A stretch of DNA of 64,000 nucleotides from Epiperipatus broadwayi. Lineage: Eukaryota > Onychophora > Udeonychophora > Euonychophora > Peripatidae. The notes beneath the pieces are model-generated. The model did no database searches. It was not told where the DNA came from and saw nothing but the letters and a program-made list of their open reading frames with translations. Below are positions 47,871 to 59,591 of this stretch, in pieces. How positions within the stretch are numbered: the first letter of the stretch is position 1; the number at the start of each line of letters is the position of its first letter. Made by a program: the position numbers and the translations under genes. Location of the stretch: the NCBI GenBank assembly GCA_028023455.1, contig JAQFVV010006647.1, positions 126,001 to 190,000 on the forward strand, given 5' to 3'.

Positions 47871-48390
47871 GACATATCTTATCCCAACATGCTAGTGTCT
47901 TAAAATTTTATGTGGAATTGCAAAACTATGATGCTATATAACATGCAATGATTAAGAAATTTTGCAGCTATCTTGGAGAACCAGTCACTTTATCACTGGG
48001 ACACTCTGCATATATAGTGTATAATATTGTATTTTTCAGATATTCCTTTGATAGCATTTTTTTAACAAAAAATAGACCATTCTCCATTATATTTACAATT
48101 TTACAAACTTTCCTTAACTTTTTCCGCGTTGTTGGCGTTAAATACGCGCTTCGTGTGCTCATTTGATGATGTGTTATTTTCTTTCTTTACTGACAAAAAG
48201 TATATGCATGACATCAATCAAAATATGCTCATTTTATAGCTCAATGTCTAAGCTTTCAAACAATCTTTACCTCAAAAAAATAGGCTGAAATTTGGATTTT
48301 TGGCAACAGTTTTAATCGACCACAGTATTTAATTTTTTTGTTTTTTTTGATAATTTTTGTACTTATCACGAAGTGATAAAAGACAAAAAT
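47871..48390. other. A+T-rich DNA with an unclassified 64-codon minus frame
   Basis: The frame at 47968-48162 (minus) overlaps a plus frame of similar size and shows no recognised domain. It may be part of an older transposon. Confidence 0.35.
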
Positions 48391-48736
48391 GATTTACAGG
48401 CTGCAAGTGAAAATTTCTTCGGTGTTATTCACAAACAAGGCCTACAATAGAAATTCAGCGTAATTTTCTCGTAAATAAAATTTAAAATTTTTTTTAAAAA
48501 TTTTTTGAAAAAACTTTTTTTCTTATTCATTTTAGTTTGTAATTAGTGTGTGTTAATTTGGGAAAATGATTTACGGGCTGCAAGTGAAAATTTCTTTAGC
48601 GTTATTCACAAACAAGGCCGACAATAGAGCATCAACGTAATTTTCTCGTAAGTAAAATTTAAAAAAATTTTTTTTAATTTTTGGAAAAATTTTTTTTTTA
48701 ATTATTTTAGTTTGTAATTAGTGTGTGTTAATTTGT
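48391..48736. repeat. Tandem repeat, 177-bp unit, two copies
   Basis: The copies start gatttacaggctgcaagtga (48391) and gatttacgggctgcaagtga (48568). Both contain gttattcacaaacaaggcc and a gtaattttctcgtaa block, ending in attagtgtgtgttaatttg. Confidence 0.9.
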
Positions 48737-48910
48737 AGTTATATATGCTCATATAGAATTCATATCTATCGAAAACTTAGTCTGTGTTTCTAGTTATATA
48801 TTTATTTATTTACGCTCATATAGAATTCATATCTATCAATTTTCTAACGTTCTATCTACACTTTTTGAAAATCATTAATTATGTTTATATAATATGGTTT
48901 ACAAGTACTG

Positions 48911-49470
48911 AGTTATAAAACTAACAATCATATGTATACAAACATTGCATACACAAACATATGATCAAATTCTGATTCTTGTTTATGTTTTTGTTTATTC
49001 TTGTTCATGCTTTGGTTTTACTATATGTTTCATAACATTATTTTCAAGTCTATAGCTAACAAATGAACTGTATGCAAATAAATTATATCTATGGTACAAT
49101 AAATATGACAGGATAACATCACTTCTGTGCATAAAGAATATAAACATCACTTGTGTGCATAAAGAATATAAACAGTTATAAAAAGAATATAAATAGTTAT
49201 AAAACTAATAATTAAATGTATACAAACATTGCATACACAAACATATAATCAAAGTCTGATTCTTGTTTATGTTTTTGTTTATTCTTGTTCATGTTTTGGT
49301 TTTACTGTATGTTTCATAACATTATTTTCAAGTCTATAGCTAAATAAACTATATGCAAATAAATTATATCTATGTGGTACAATAAATATAACAAGATAGC
49401 ATCAATTCTGTGCATAAAGAATATAAACATCACTGGTGTCCATAAAGAATATAAACATCACTGATGTACA
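48911..49470. repeat. Tandem repeat, ~284-bp unit, two copies
   Basis: The units begin agttataaaactaa (48911 and 49195). They share tgtatacaaacattgcatac, a gtttatgtttttgtttattc block and a gtttcataacattattttca block. Each ends in short sub-repeats of gtgcataaagaatataaaca. Confidence 0.92.
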
Positions 49471-49618
49471 CAAAAAAAAAATAAAATGAAGAGATGAAAC
49501 TCATTTTATCAGTGATATAGACAGTAGCCTACAATTTCTAGATTTACATAGACAAGAAGCCAATTGCTATGATGATTTCTTTTGTATCTTTTATTAGGAT
49601 GAATCTTTTTCTTTATAG

Positions 49619-49711
49619 ATGCCTTTGACATTTAGAACATTTGGGGTACAAGATAAAAATGAAGTCATATCCGACTTGTTTTGGAGATTGTGAAGCTGTG
49701 GATTATCTCAG
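49619..49711 (+). other. Exon-like segment with good splice signals, function unknown
   Basis: The 93-bp segment is preceded by ttttctttatag and followed by gtaagaca. Its base composition is less A+T-rich than the surroundings. With the internal acceptor tttag at 49635, one frame is open to the donor. No protein family was recognised, and it does not match the missing BRMS1L end. It could be an untranslated exon, a noncoding-RNA exon or chance. Confidence 0.25.
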
Positions 49712-51173
49712 GTAAGACATGTTATACATGTTTAGAAAGATAATTTTGTGAGGAATATAAAGAAATTATCACTGAAGATGTATTTTGAATTTTAGTTAAT
49801 GTTAATTTCCAAATTATGAACAAACAATAAAATAATAATTATTTCGGATGTGAAAATTTCTTTTTTTCCTTATTTTTTATATAGTTATCACTATTTATTT
49901 TATGCTTATTGTTTTCCTTAATTTTTCTAGTTTCTAGCAGTGTAATTGTTTTTTCTCTAACATAATTAAAACTGAAGTTATTGTGAAAATTGTGTCTCAG
50001 GCCAGTATTTTAAAAAATTCAATATGGCGGCTTGAAGCTGAAGTAGTTAAAAATATAAATTTTGAAAAATTAAATCTAAAAAGTAAAATATCGTCTCGCA
50101 AAAAAACAAACCAACTATTATTGTCTTGCAAATAAAAAAAAACTACAGCATCTTCAATCATATGATCCAAAAACAAAAAAAGAAATATAAATCACCAAAA
50201 AAAAAAAAAACTTATCTAATCGAAAATTTAAAATAGTAAAATTTTAAATTTAATACATTTTGTGAAATGGCAGCAGTCATTTTTCTGTCTTGAAACTTTG
50301 TATGCAATCACATTTATTAACAATATTTTGTTGGCTTATATTGAAAGTATATACATTTTATTTTTAATTTCATTAACCTTCAAATTTGATTTGTATAATA
50401 TTTCACATAACAATCATTAACAAATCATTCATTAAATATTTCACTTAATAAAATCATTTCTAAATATAAAGTTAAAAGTTTTATGAAGTTTGGTAAAATT
50501 CATAAAATATTTCTCTTTAGCTATAAAATGAAAGATTGATTTATTAGTGGCACAAAAGAAAAATAATTGTTTTATATTTTATTAGAAAGCATTTAAATGA
50601 CAGTATGAAATGGGTAACAGCAAATAGATTCTGAAGTCAATACGAATTTAAAAATATAAAAATAACTTAGAGAAGATTAATCTGCTAATAACAAGACTGC
50701 TAGTTCATTTCCATAAAGAAAAAAAAAAATTATTGAAGGAAAAGGATGTCACCTAGTGCATTTTTAATTGCTATTAAAATATTTCTCTATTCCTTTTATT
50801 TAAAAAGATGTAGTACAGTAAATATATTTTTATTTCATGAGTGACTACAATTGGAACACAAAATATATATGGATATTTGCTTTCTTATTATTTTTTTAAG
50901 TTTGTTTATACTCTAATCTTCATTTATATATGCATACTGTAGTTACAAGTCAATAAATGGTATGTATTTTAATCAATTTGTCAATAAAATGTGAGTTATT
51001 ATACACAATGTATGTGAGGATAAACTTGGAACAAAATATAGTGGGTATTGCTGCTCCACTGTTTTGATAAATAGAAGCAAGTAATGAAAACAAAATATCA
51101 TATTGTTTAATTTAAAAAATTATTGTAATGAAAAAAAGGATATTCTCTGACAAATCTGTATTTTTAGATATAT
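49712..51173. other. A+T-rich DNA, nothing recognised
   Basis: Homopolymers and short runs only. Confidence 0.45.
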
Positions 51174-51187
51174 TTTATTGAAGTATA

Positions 51188-51620
51188 CAAAGGCAAAACT
51201 TCATATAGTAGTGCCACCCTGTGCTAACCAGAGTAATCAATGGATGCCAGAAAGCTTGTGCATAAAATCCCTATCTAGTGCCTACTCATCCAATAACCCC
51301 AGACTAGTTTCTGGCTTGTGGCCATCATCAGTGAGGAGCCTTGGATCTAAGAGCACTGAACCTAGATCTTAGGATCTAATGAAATCCTCTAGCAGACACC
51401 TTTTAACTCTACTTTACTACAAAACTATGAGAATGATAGTGAAAACACAAAAATATTTTCAATCTAAGCTCAATAGCTTATATTGTCATATAGGTCTGAA
51501 CTCAATTCAGCACCCATACATTTTGGTGTCTTTGGCTCTTAAACAACCATAGCCAACACTATCCTATTAGGCAGGATTAGGCAACAATTATGTGCTAGTA
51601 TGAGATGTGATGTTTAATGG
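51188..51620. repeat. Hairpin-family repeat, 433-bp copy with perfect 14-bp TSD
   Basis: It is flanked by exact TTTATTGAAGTATA (51174-51187, 51621-51634). It begins caaaggcaaaacttcatat and ends gagatgtgatgtttaatgg. It is probably the youngest complete copy here. On the minus strand the core reads CTGATGA, TGGC, CACAA, GCCA, GAAA, a full 4-bp stem II, then CTAGT...ACTAG. Confidence 0.92.
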
Positions 51621-51634
51621 TTTATTGAAGTATA

Positions 51635-54600
51635 ATTTGGTAATGAAAACATTCTTTGAAATATTAATATTCAAGTTTTAATTATAGAAAACTAATAAAA
51701 AAGTTAATAATAAATGTAGTTTCTTTTTCATATCATTAAATTTTAAATTACAAAATATAAATAATGAAAAAGTAAAATGATTAATTAATAAACCTTTTTT
51801 TTATGCAATGAAAACTGGTTTAAATTTTGCATGTGCAGAAAACTACTTTTAAGTTTTTGTGCAGAATGAGTTCATTCTGTTATCTGTAAATTCTCTTGCT
51901 TTTTCTATCATCAATAGTTATTGATATCTACATACTTTAATTAGAATTAATAACATCATTAAAATCATACAAAATCTTTTAATTAAAGTTAGCACTTAAA
52001 TACTTTTTAACTTGTAAACTCTCATCTTCATTGAAAATTGGAAGTTTCTTCAGAAGAAACACTGTTATCCTGTATCTTTAGATCATAATACTAACGTTAT
52101 CCTAAATGATCTCCATTTTTTTAAAAAAAATAGATTTCATCATAAAGCTTTTATTGATGCTAAAATTGGAAAAAAAAAATCTGAGGAGGTTAACATCCTA
52201 GGACTATAACTAGGATCAAAAGACTTTTCCTTTGTTCTTTTGACAGAAGAAAACATTCAGAGGATGTTAGCATTCTTCTGGTCTAGTTTTCACACAAAGA
52301 TTTTGAAAAATAATTTTAAATGATTTTTTTGTTTGTTTATAAAGTATTTTTGATTATGTTTACATGTTAATTGGTTGATTGTTATAAAGAAATGCATAAG
52401 CAAACTTAAAATTTTTTCATTTATGCTTTATTTTTAGAAATAAAATTTAATAAATTTGACTATAATATTAAGTAAAAGAAATGATAGTGTCTTATGCCAT
52501 TATCTGTTAAAATTGACTTGGTGTTAGAATCTTTTAAAATATTGTAATTTTTGTAAGAAAATATCAGATTTTAAAGCAAAATCTGACAAAGTTATCATAA
52601 ATCTACTTTCATTTATTTACCTTAAAATAAACAAGCTTAAAATAAAAACTTCATTATTAGTGTTAGTGTATGTAAATATCTAGCATGACATTTATGGTAC
52701 ATTGTTATATTTACAGATCAGTTTTTAAGTATTTAAAACAGTCAAATATAATTTTTTTAGAATATTATTTGCTTATAAAATTAAATTTAAAGGAAATCAA
52801 GTCCAATTTATTGAGTTTTAGTATGAAGTAAAGATTTTATGCAGAAGTGCAAGATTAAGCATTTTAAAAAATCTTCACCAGATGGAACAAGAGAAAGTGC
52901 CAGAATGCAATAGGATTAATGTAATTAAGTAAATTGGAAAAAAAAAAGTAATTTTCTAACTATAATCTGTTTTTAATATGGCAGTTTACTAACTATTCTA
53001 TATTTTTATTTAGTGTAACAAATGTATTTGAGAAACATATTTCTTACTAAGTATTTTTTATATTTTTATAAAATTAATCTATTAAAATACTTTTTTACAT
53101 GATAAAAGTTTTTAAGTATAAAAAATTTTTAAATATAAAAATTTTATGTATATAGAACTAGATTCAATCATTTTACACTCCTAATAGTTTTTTTCCTACA
53201 GTTGACTTTCCATAAAGTTGTCCAGCATTCTGACTTTCTATGTATTGATAGTTACTGCTTTCAGTGTATATACTTTATAGCACTTGAAACTATTTATTTC
53301 ATATATATGCATACACATGTACATTATGAAAAAATTCATTTATATTTTTAATAATGTTTATTTAATACTATCCCATTAAATAAATTATAATTACAAGGGT
53401 GTGCAAAAATTTCAAATAGAAAATTATTATTTTTATTATTAAAAAAGAAAGATTAGTAATACAGGATTTTTAACTAGCTATTGCTTTAATACCAAATGTT
53501 ATTTTGATTTTTATCTTATGAAAAGTTTGCCATTATCATTACAAAATATCTGTAAATAAGTTTAACTCCAGAAGAAATAAAAACAATATGGAGAAGAAAA
53601 AATTGTAAATAGCATTGTTGCTCATGTAATTAAAAAGATAGAAATATAGTTTTACAAATCTAATTATTATAGTTTTTTAGAGAGATGACTGATGCATGAA
53701 ATGCTAATGATAACTTAAATAACTGAAGACAAGAAAATGGAAAGAGAACCGGAGAAAAAGAGAAGAAACATATAAGATTTTTTGTAGGAAAGAGTGTATA
53801 GTTTTCTTATACCCAACATTTTGTAGTGAAGATATTTTTTTGATTCGGTAATGCTTATTGTTTTTTTGTGGTTAACACTCATATCCAAAGGACATTAGGT
53901 TATTCACTCTCTAAAGGCATCATGTTCAACACTCATCATTTTCATCTGTTATCATCCCTCTGCACAATGGTCTGTGTATGTTTTGTTTAGATTCTTTGAT
54001 TTATATCTTTTTTTTTTTATTGCTCCAGCAAGCTTCTTTTTATTCATCCATCTCAGTGATCTCTTTCTAGATTTATTACAATATTTTGATCCAAGTTAAG
54101 ATATAAGTGTCATCTTTTTTAGTATTGTGTCTAATTAGTTCTATTTCAGCCTATTATTTTTTTCAATGATATTGATGATATCTTCTTGTTCTCTCACTTA
54201 TATATTTTGCTACTGATTCTTTCGTTAATTCCACTATAGCTCTGTCCCTACTTTGTAGCCTTTGCATTGATCGCTATTATCAAATTCATATGTAAGAAAT
54301 GGATTGAGATTTTAATATATTAGTATTAGGTCAGAGTATGTTAGAATTATAAATAGGTCAGAAAAAGTACATTTTTTAGAAATTAATAGAAAATGATTAG
54401 ATACTGTTGGATGTCTAAAACAAATTAGATAATTCGTAAAATGTGAAATTTTATTCTTCTGATAATAAAAGCAAATATAAGAAATGTCATTTTAGAAATT
54501 TGTCATAAAAGAGGTTTATAATTAGCATTATGTTAGTAGCAGAATGGTAGTGGTGAAAGCTATTTTAATGCATTATATGCCAATTAGCTAATGTGATTGT

Positions 54601-56408
54601 TAAAGAAATAGAGATTATAAATGATGAAATTGCAAAAATAACTGAATAGAAAAATAGTTTTATATTAATAAATAATTGGAATTTATTAATAGATCAAAGA
54701 AGAAACTAAAAGATTGAGTTATAATTTTAAAAAAGACCACAATAATAATAAAGATTTAATGCATAGAAAGCAGTGAGTAATAGAAATAGATTTCAACTGG
54801 ATAATATAATTTTAGGAACAGCATGTAGAATTTTTGTGTACATTCTGCAGCCGATAGATTATAATCAGTTTTTAGCCAATGAAAAAATGGCTTTTTAAAA
54901 ATTAAGGAATATATTGTGTTAAATTTTGGGCATGTGTTGGACAGAAAAAAAAAAAAAAAATTAAGAAATACAAATGATATTTAAATTCAAATGAGAAGTC
55001 TTGAAAATTTAAGAAAAATATGTAAGTACATGCCATCTTGTATTACATAAATAATTTTGGTTATATATTTAATGTAAAGAATTTTAAAAGAAACCAAATA
55101 TAAATTAATATAGGATGCTGTGTGAATAACTAATGTGATCTGTTGCAGTACTCGTTTTTATTTGTTACAAAATAATTTTATATTTTGCACCATGGTTAAT
55201 AATAAATAATTCATGCATCTTAATAAAAAAAAAAATTCATTTGGGGCATATAGCAGGTTGCCTATATGGGTAGTTTTATTTTGAAAGTATTAGAACTAGA
55301 AATAGCCAAATAGGGAAATACTTAAGTTCTCTTTAAAAGTTAAAAAGTAATGTTTTTGATGTTACTAATCTGGAAGAGAAAAGTTGTTTTCATTATGCAT
55401 GTTTTAGTTTACTGTTTCTGCAATCTAGGTGGACTAGTTATTTTAGTTTTAGATTAGCAGCAAATTCTTTTTCTCACTTTATATATAGTGCAAGCATTAG
55501 TAAATGTGATATGGAAAACAGAATTTGCTGCTGAACACCATTGTGTAAACTAATGCCTTGTGATATTTATTTAATTTTACAATAAAAGAATTTGCGCTGT
55601 GTTTGAGGATTAGCATTCATTAAAATTAGAAAACCTAGCAAAATAAAGTCAACATGGATAAAACACTAAATAGTGCAGAGAAGTAATTACAATAAATTAA
55701 TCAGTAAACAAATATGGATCTTCAGAATGAAATAGTTCCTCACTCAAGATAACACAAATGTTTTGCTGGGATTCTTAATAAAGATGGAAGAGACAGATTG
55801 CTATAGTTTTCAAGCAGAATGTGTTACCAAAGTAAAAGAAGAAAAGTAATTCCAAAGTGCCTGATATTGTATTAATGTATTGATCATAAGTAATGAATTT
55901 TGTAAATAAATGTTATACTGATAGATACAAATTATGTCTATATATAATTTAAATGGAAGTGGTATTGATTTAATTCTTCAGCCATTTATGAAAGTATGGA
56001 TATTGTTTTTTATGGATGCCTATAAACAACTGATAACAAAATTGGATTATAAAATTGGAATTGCTTGGATATAGTATGTAAAGGTGTATATGTTGTTTTG
56101 ATTATATAATTTTATATTACTAATGTATAAAATTATTAATAGTAAATAAAAGTGATTTTATTTTACAAATTAATGATTATTTTTTGAAAATAGAATTCTA
56201 ACATTATAGTTATATAATATTTATATTGCTTTTTTTTTTTTTTTTGCTTTGATGAAATATATATGTAATTTTTTTAAAATTAAAAATTCATCAGTTATTA
56301 TAACTAAAATATATTATTAAATTTGTTAATAGTATATATTGTGCTGATTTTGTATCCTTTGACCAGTTAGAAATAATGCTTTAGTTTTATTTATAAAATT
56401 AACTATAG
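51635..56408. other. Long A+T-rich stretch, nothing recognised
   Basis: Both strands were read without finding a domain, exon set or element end. Some patches (near 54.0-54.3 and 54.5-54.7 kb) may be very old coding repeats but are not classifiable. Confidence 0.45.
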
Positions 56409-56419
56409 AATTTTAAACT

Positions 56420-57646
56420 AAAAACCACTAAAATATCACATGATTACCATTTCTTATCCTTATACAAACTAATAAAACAGTAGCAAATTCTCCATACAGA
56501 AATGCCACCATTGCTATCATTAATAGTCAAAGAATGTAAGAAAATTTGGGCATAAAATTTTTATCTATCATGCCTACTCATTCAATATACTCAGACTAGT
56601 TTTCAGTTTATGGTGTTCACCAGTGAGGAGCCTTGGATCTGAGAATACTGCACATAGGTCTTAGCATCTAATGCAATCCTCTAGCAGCTACCTTTTACCT
56701 ATTTGGTTAGCTATAAAGTTATGAGACCAAAATGAAAACAATCTGTGTTCAATTCAAGCTAATTCATTTTTATAATTATATAGATCTGAACTCAGTTCAA
56801 TATGTATACATTTTGGTGGCTGAGTTTTTAAAAACCACAGTCACCATCATTTTGTTGTAAGAGTTCATATAAAACCAAAACATCACACAATACCATTTCC
56901 TATACTTATACAAGCTATTAAAATAGTAGCAAAGTCTCCATATAGTAGTGCCATCCAATGTTAGAATTAGTAATTAATGGAAGCAAGAAACTTTGTGCAT
57001 AAAATCTTTATCTAGTGCTCGCACATCCAGCATTCTAGCTTGTAGCTTTCATCAGTGAGGAACCTTGTATTTGAGAGCACTGCATTTAAATCTTAGTATC
57101 TAATGCAACTCTCGAGCAACCACAAGCTAAATTAGTCTGCAGATATTGGATGAGTAGGCACTAAATAAGGATTTTATGCACATATCTTCTTGCATCCATT
57201 GATTACTAATGCTTGCTCTGGATGACAGTACTGTACGGAGAGTTTGCTACTGTTTGAACAGCTTATGTGAGCATAGGAAATAGTATTCATGTAATGTTTT
57301 AATGGTTTTATACCATACTGCTACACATATGATAATGATAATTGTAGTTTTTTAAAAAAAAGACAGAAAAATATATAAATATTGGACTGGAGTCAGATCT
57401 ATATGATTATGTAAGTGAATTAGTTTGGATTGAAAACTTTTGTTTTCATAGCTTTATAGTTAACTAAATAGGTAAAATGCAGTTGTTGGAGAGTTGCATT
57501 AGATCCTAAGATCTAGGTGCAGTGCTGTCAGATCCAAGGCTCCTCATTGATGAAAGCCATAAGCTAGAAACTAGCCAGAGGATATTAGATGAGTAGGCAC
57601 TAGATAGAGCATTTATGCACAAACCTTTTGGCATCCATTGATTATT
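56420..57646. repeat. Hairpin-family repeat, compound 1.23-kb foldback with perfect 11-bp TSD
   Basis: It is flanked by AATTTTAAACT at 56409-56419 and 57647-57657. It contains two reverse units (starting near 56430 and 56880) and forward units at 57120-57250 and 57480-57646. The last has ctcattgatgaaagccataa, ctagaaactagcc and gtaggcactagatag. Internal TA-rich joins suggest element-into-element insertion. Confidence 0.88.
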
Positions 57647-57657
57647 AATTTTAAACT

Positions 57658-58020
57658 GAGCAGGTGTTTATCTCAGTATCTTGTCTATTTTACAAAATTG
57701 AATTAGCTTGAATTTTGCTCACATAGTATAAGTTTTATGTCTTTTTTTTTTTTTTGAAGTTTATTGATGTATCACTTGTTGGCTAAGTTTTTTTCGTATT
57801 TTGCATTTTATGTTTTTTTTTTATTTATCTCATTATAATAACTGATTGTAAAAAAGCAAGCAACTGATTCCAATTAAAAGTTGCTAAACAAAAGAAATTT
57901 TATTTCTCCATATTTTACAATTGTATAGTTATATATATTTTTTATTTTTTAAGCAAATATTATATTTATTTTAATTAATGCTTATAATTAAAAAAAAAAA
58001 AATTTGAACAATAATTATAT
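57658..58020. other. A+T-rich DNA, nothing recognised
   Basis: This is a spacer between a hairpin repeat and a DNA transposon. Confidence 0.45.
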
Positions 58021-58146
58021 AAAATAAAGGTACTAGTCTGATAGCCGGGCACAGCTACTTGATGGCATTGTTGCTATGCAAAAATAATCAAATGTTATAT
58101 TCCCGGGCCGCGAGCGATTTTTTCTACTATGTCTTTAAATTTTTTT

Positions 58147-58770
58147 TCTTACATCTTTCCCACTGATATAGTAAAACTTTTATTTTTAAAATAAATTTTT
58201 ATTACATTTTATTTGTATTACCTTTTTTATTTTACCTTTTTTTTTTTAAATAAAATCTTGTTCTACCTTTTTTTAAAAAATTAAAACAAACCAAAAATAA
58301 CTTTTGTCTCAGTGACTACAAACCCTCCCCCCCCCCCGCCAACAAATAAAATGAACACCAAAACTTTTTGACTTTATCAACTTTCATTTTCAATTTTTTT
58401 TTTTATTGATTTATGTCATAGAATCACAACCTTTTGTTTTGGAAATGGGTTTTTTTATTCCTACTAACAAATTACAATAACAAAAACAATACACAAACAC
58501 ATCTTTTACTGCTGATATAGTAAAACTTATTTTTAAAACCAATTTTTATTACATTTTGTTTATATTACCTTTTTTTTTTTAAATAAAATCTTGTTCTACC
58601 TTTTTTTTTAAAAATAAAAACCAAAAATAACTTTTGTCTCAGTGATGACAAACTATTTTTCAACCCCCCCCCCCTCCAATAAAATAAGACCAAAACTTTT
58701 GACTTTTTCAACTTTCGGTTTTTTTTTTATTAATTTATGTCATAGAATCACAATTTTTGTTTTGGAAACA
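58147..58770. repeat. Tandem pair, ~345-bp spacing, in the DNA transposon
   Basis: The copies share gctgatatagtaaaac-like start, taaataaaatcttgttctac, aaaataacttttgtctcagt, a poly-C tract and tttatgtcatagaatcacaa. They occupy roughly 58147-58443 and 58503-58770. Confidence 0.88.
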
Positions 58771-58887
58771 TATGTGAATTGAATATCTTCGCTTGCAGGA
58801 GTGTGACTGACATCGGAATTGCAATGTTATTTTGCAAATATAGAGTTTCATGGACTTGCCGCACTATGGTGTACTGGCAATTCTTAG

Positions 58888-59535
58888 TGAGTCAGTCAGA
58901 CTGCATGATTTAAGTAGAAATGAAATTACCCTGCTATGGAGATTTCAAAACTTGTGGTGACTTGCAATCCAGGCATCCTGAGAAACGATACGATAGCCAA
59001 CTGTGAAATGTGCGAATTCGCATAACCAGTGTCACGAAACACAAAACAGGCCATAATATTTTTCTTTGCAATGCCCCCGGCCACATAGACATTACCGCAT
59101 ACCCTGGTTCTGTAGTCAGCAACTGGCACATTGAAAATCTGTTTGCCGTATGCACCATTTTATTGGTCTTGCATATTTTCTTGGTCGAATCGTGTTAGGC
59201 CCTACTCTTTGCCAATGTTTTGCACATTCCAAGTTGTGTAGGAAAGGGTGGTGACAGTATGCTAATTCATAGTGAGTAGATTGCGTGATTTAAGTAGAAA
59301 TGAAATTACGTTGTTATGGAGAGTTCAAAAGTTGTGGCCACTTGAAATCCAGCCACCCTCAGATGATACGGTAGCAAACTGTGAATTGTGCGAATTCGCA
59401 TAAAATGTTGCGAAGCATAAACAGGCCATAATATTTCTGTACAATACCATCAAGCAGCCTGCAATGGCTAATAAACAGAACTGTTGTATTAGCCGTAAGT
59501 CCGGCCATGTAAATGGCATTTTTATGTGTCTTGCA
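58888..59535. repeat. Second tandem pair in the DNA transposon
   Basis: The copies (about 58888-59175 and 59265-59535) share gatttaagtagaaatgaaat, gtgcgaattcgcataa and acaggccataatatttt. The second unit ends in the transposon's own terminal sequence. The short open frames here are not conserved between the units. Confidence 0.82.
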
Positions 59536-59591
59536 CATAAACAATACCATCAAGTGGCTGTGCCCGGCTATCAGACTAGTACCAAAATAAA

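Larger units (their letters stand above)
58029..59583. mobile_element. DNA transposon with GGTACTAGTC ends and 8-bp TSD
   Basis: Ends GGTACTAGTCTGATAGCCGG (left) and the same sequence inverted (right) match for about 45 bp. They are flanked by exact AAAATAAA (58021-58028, 59584-59591). An 8-bp duplication with a GG start fits Merlin- or P/hAT-like superfamilies; Merlin is a guess. No transposase frame is present. The interior is unusually G+C-rich near 58.8-59.5 kb. Confidence 0.88.

Noticed and set aside
48280-48330. Possible BRMS1L terminal exon (an A-E-I-W-I reading)
   Set aside because: A stop lies just upstream in frame, there is no acceptor, and the downstream residues do not match the family.
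24194-57657. CRISPR-like or satellite interpretation of the recurrent hairpin units
   Set aside because: The units are dispersed with target-site duplications, differ in length and orientation, and have no regular spacers.
59325-59553. Paired minus-strand 64-codon frames
   Set aside because: They cover the TIR and tandem repeats of a non-autonomous transposon; they overlap in different frames and are not conserved between units.
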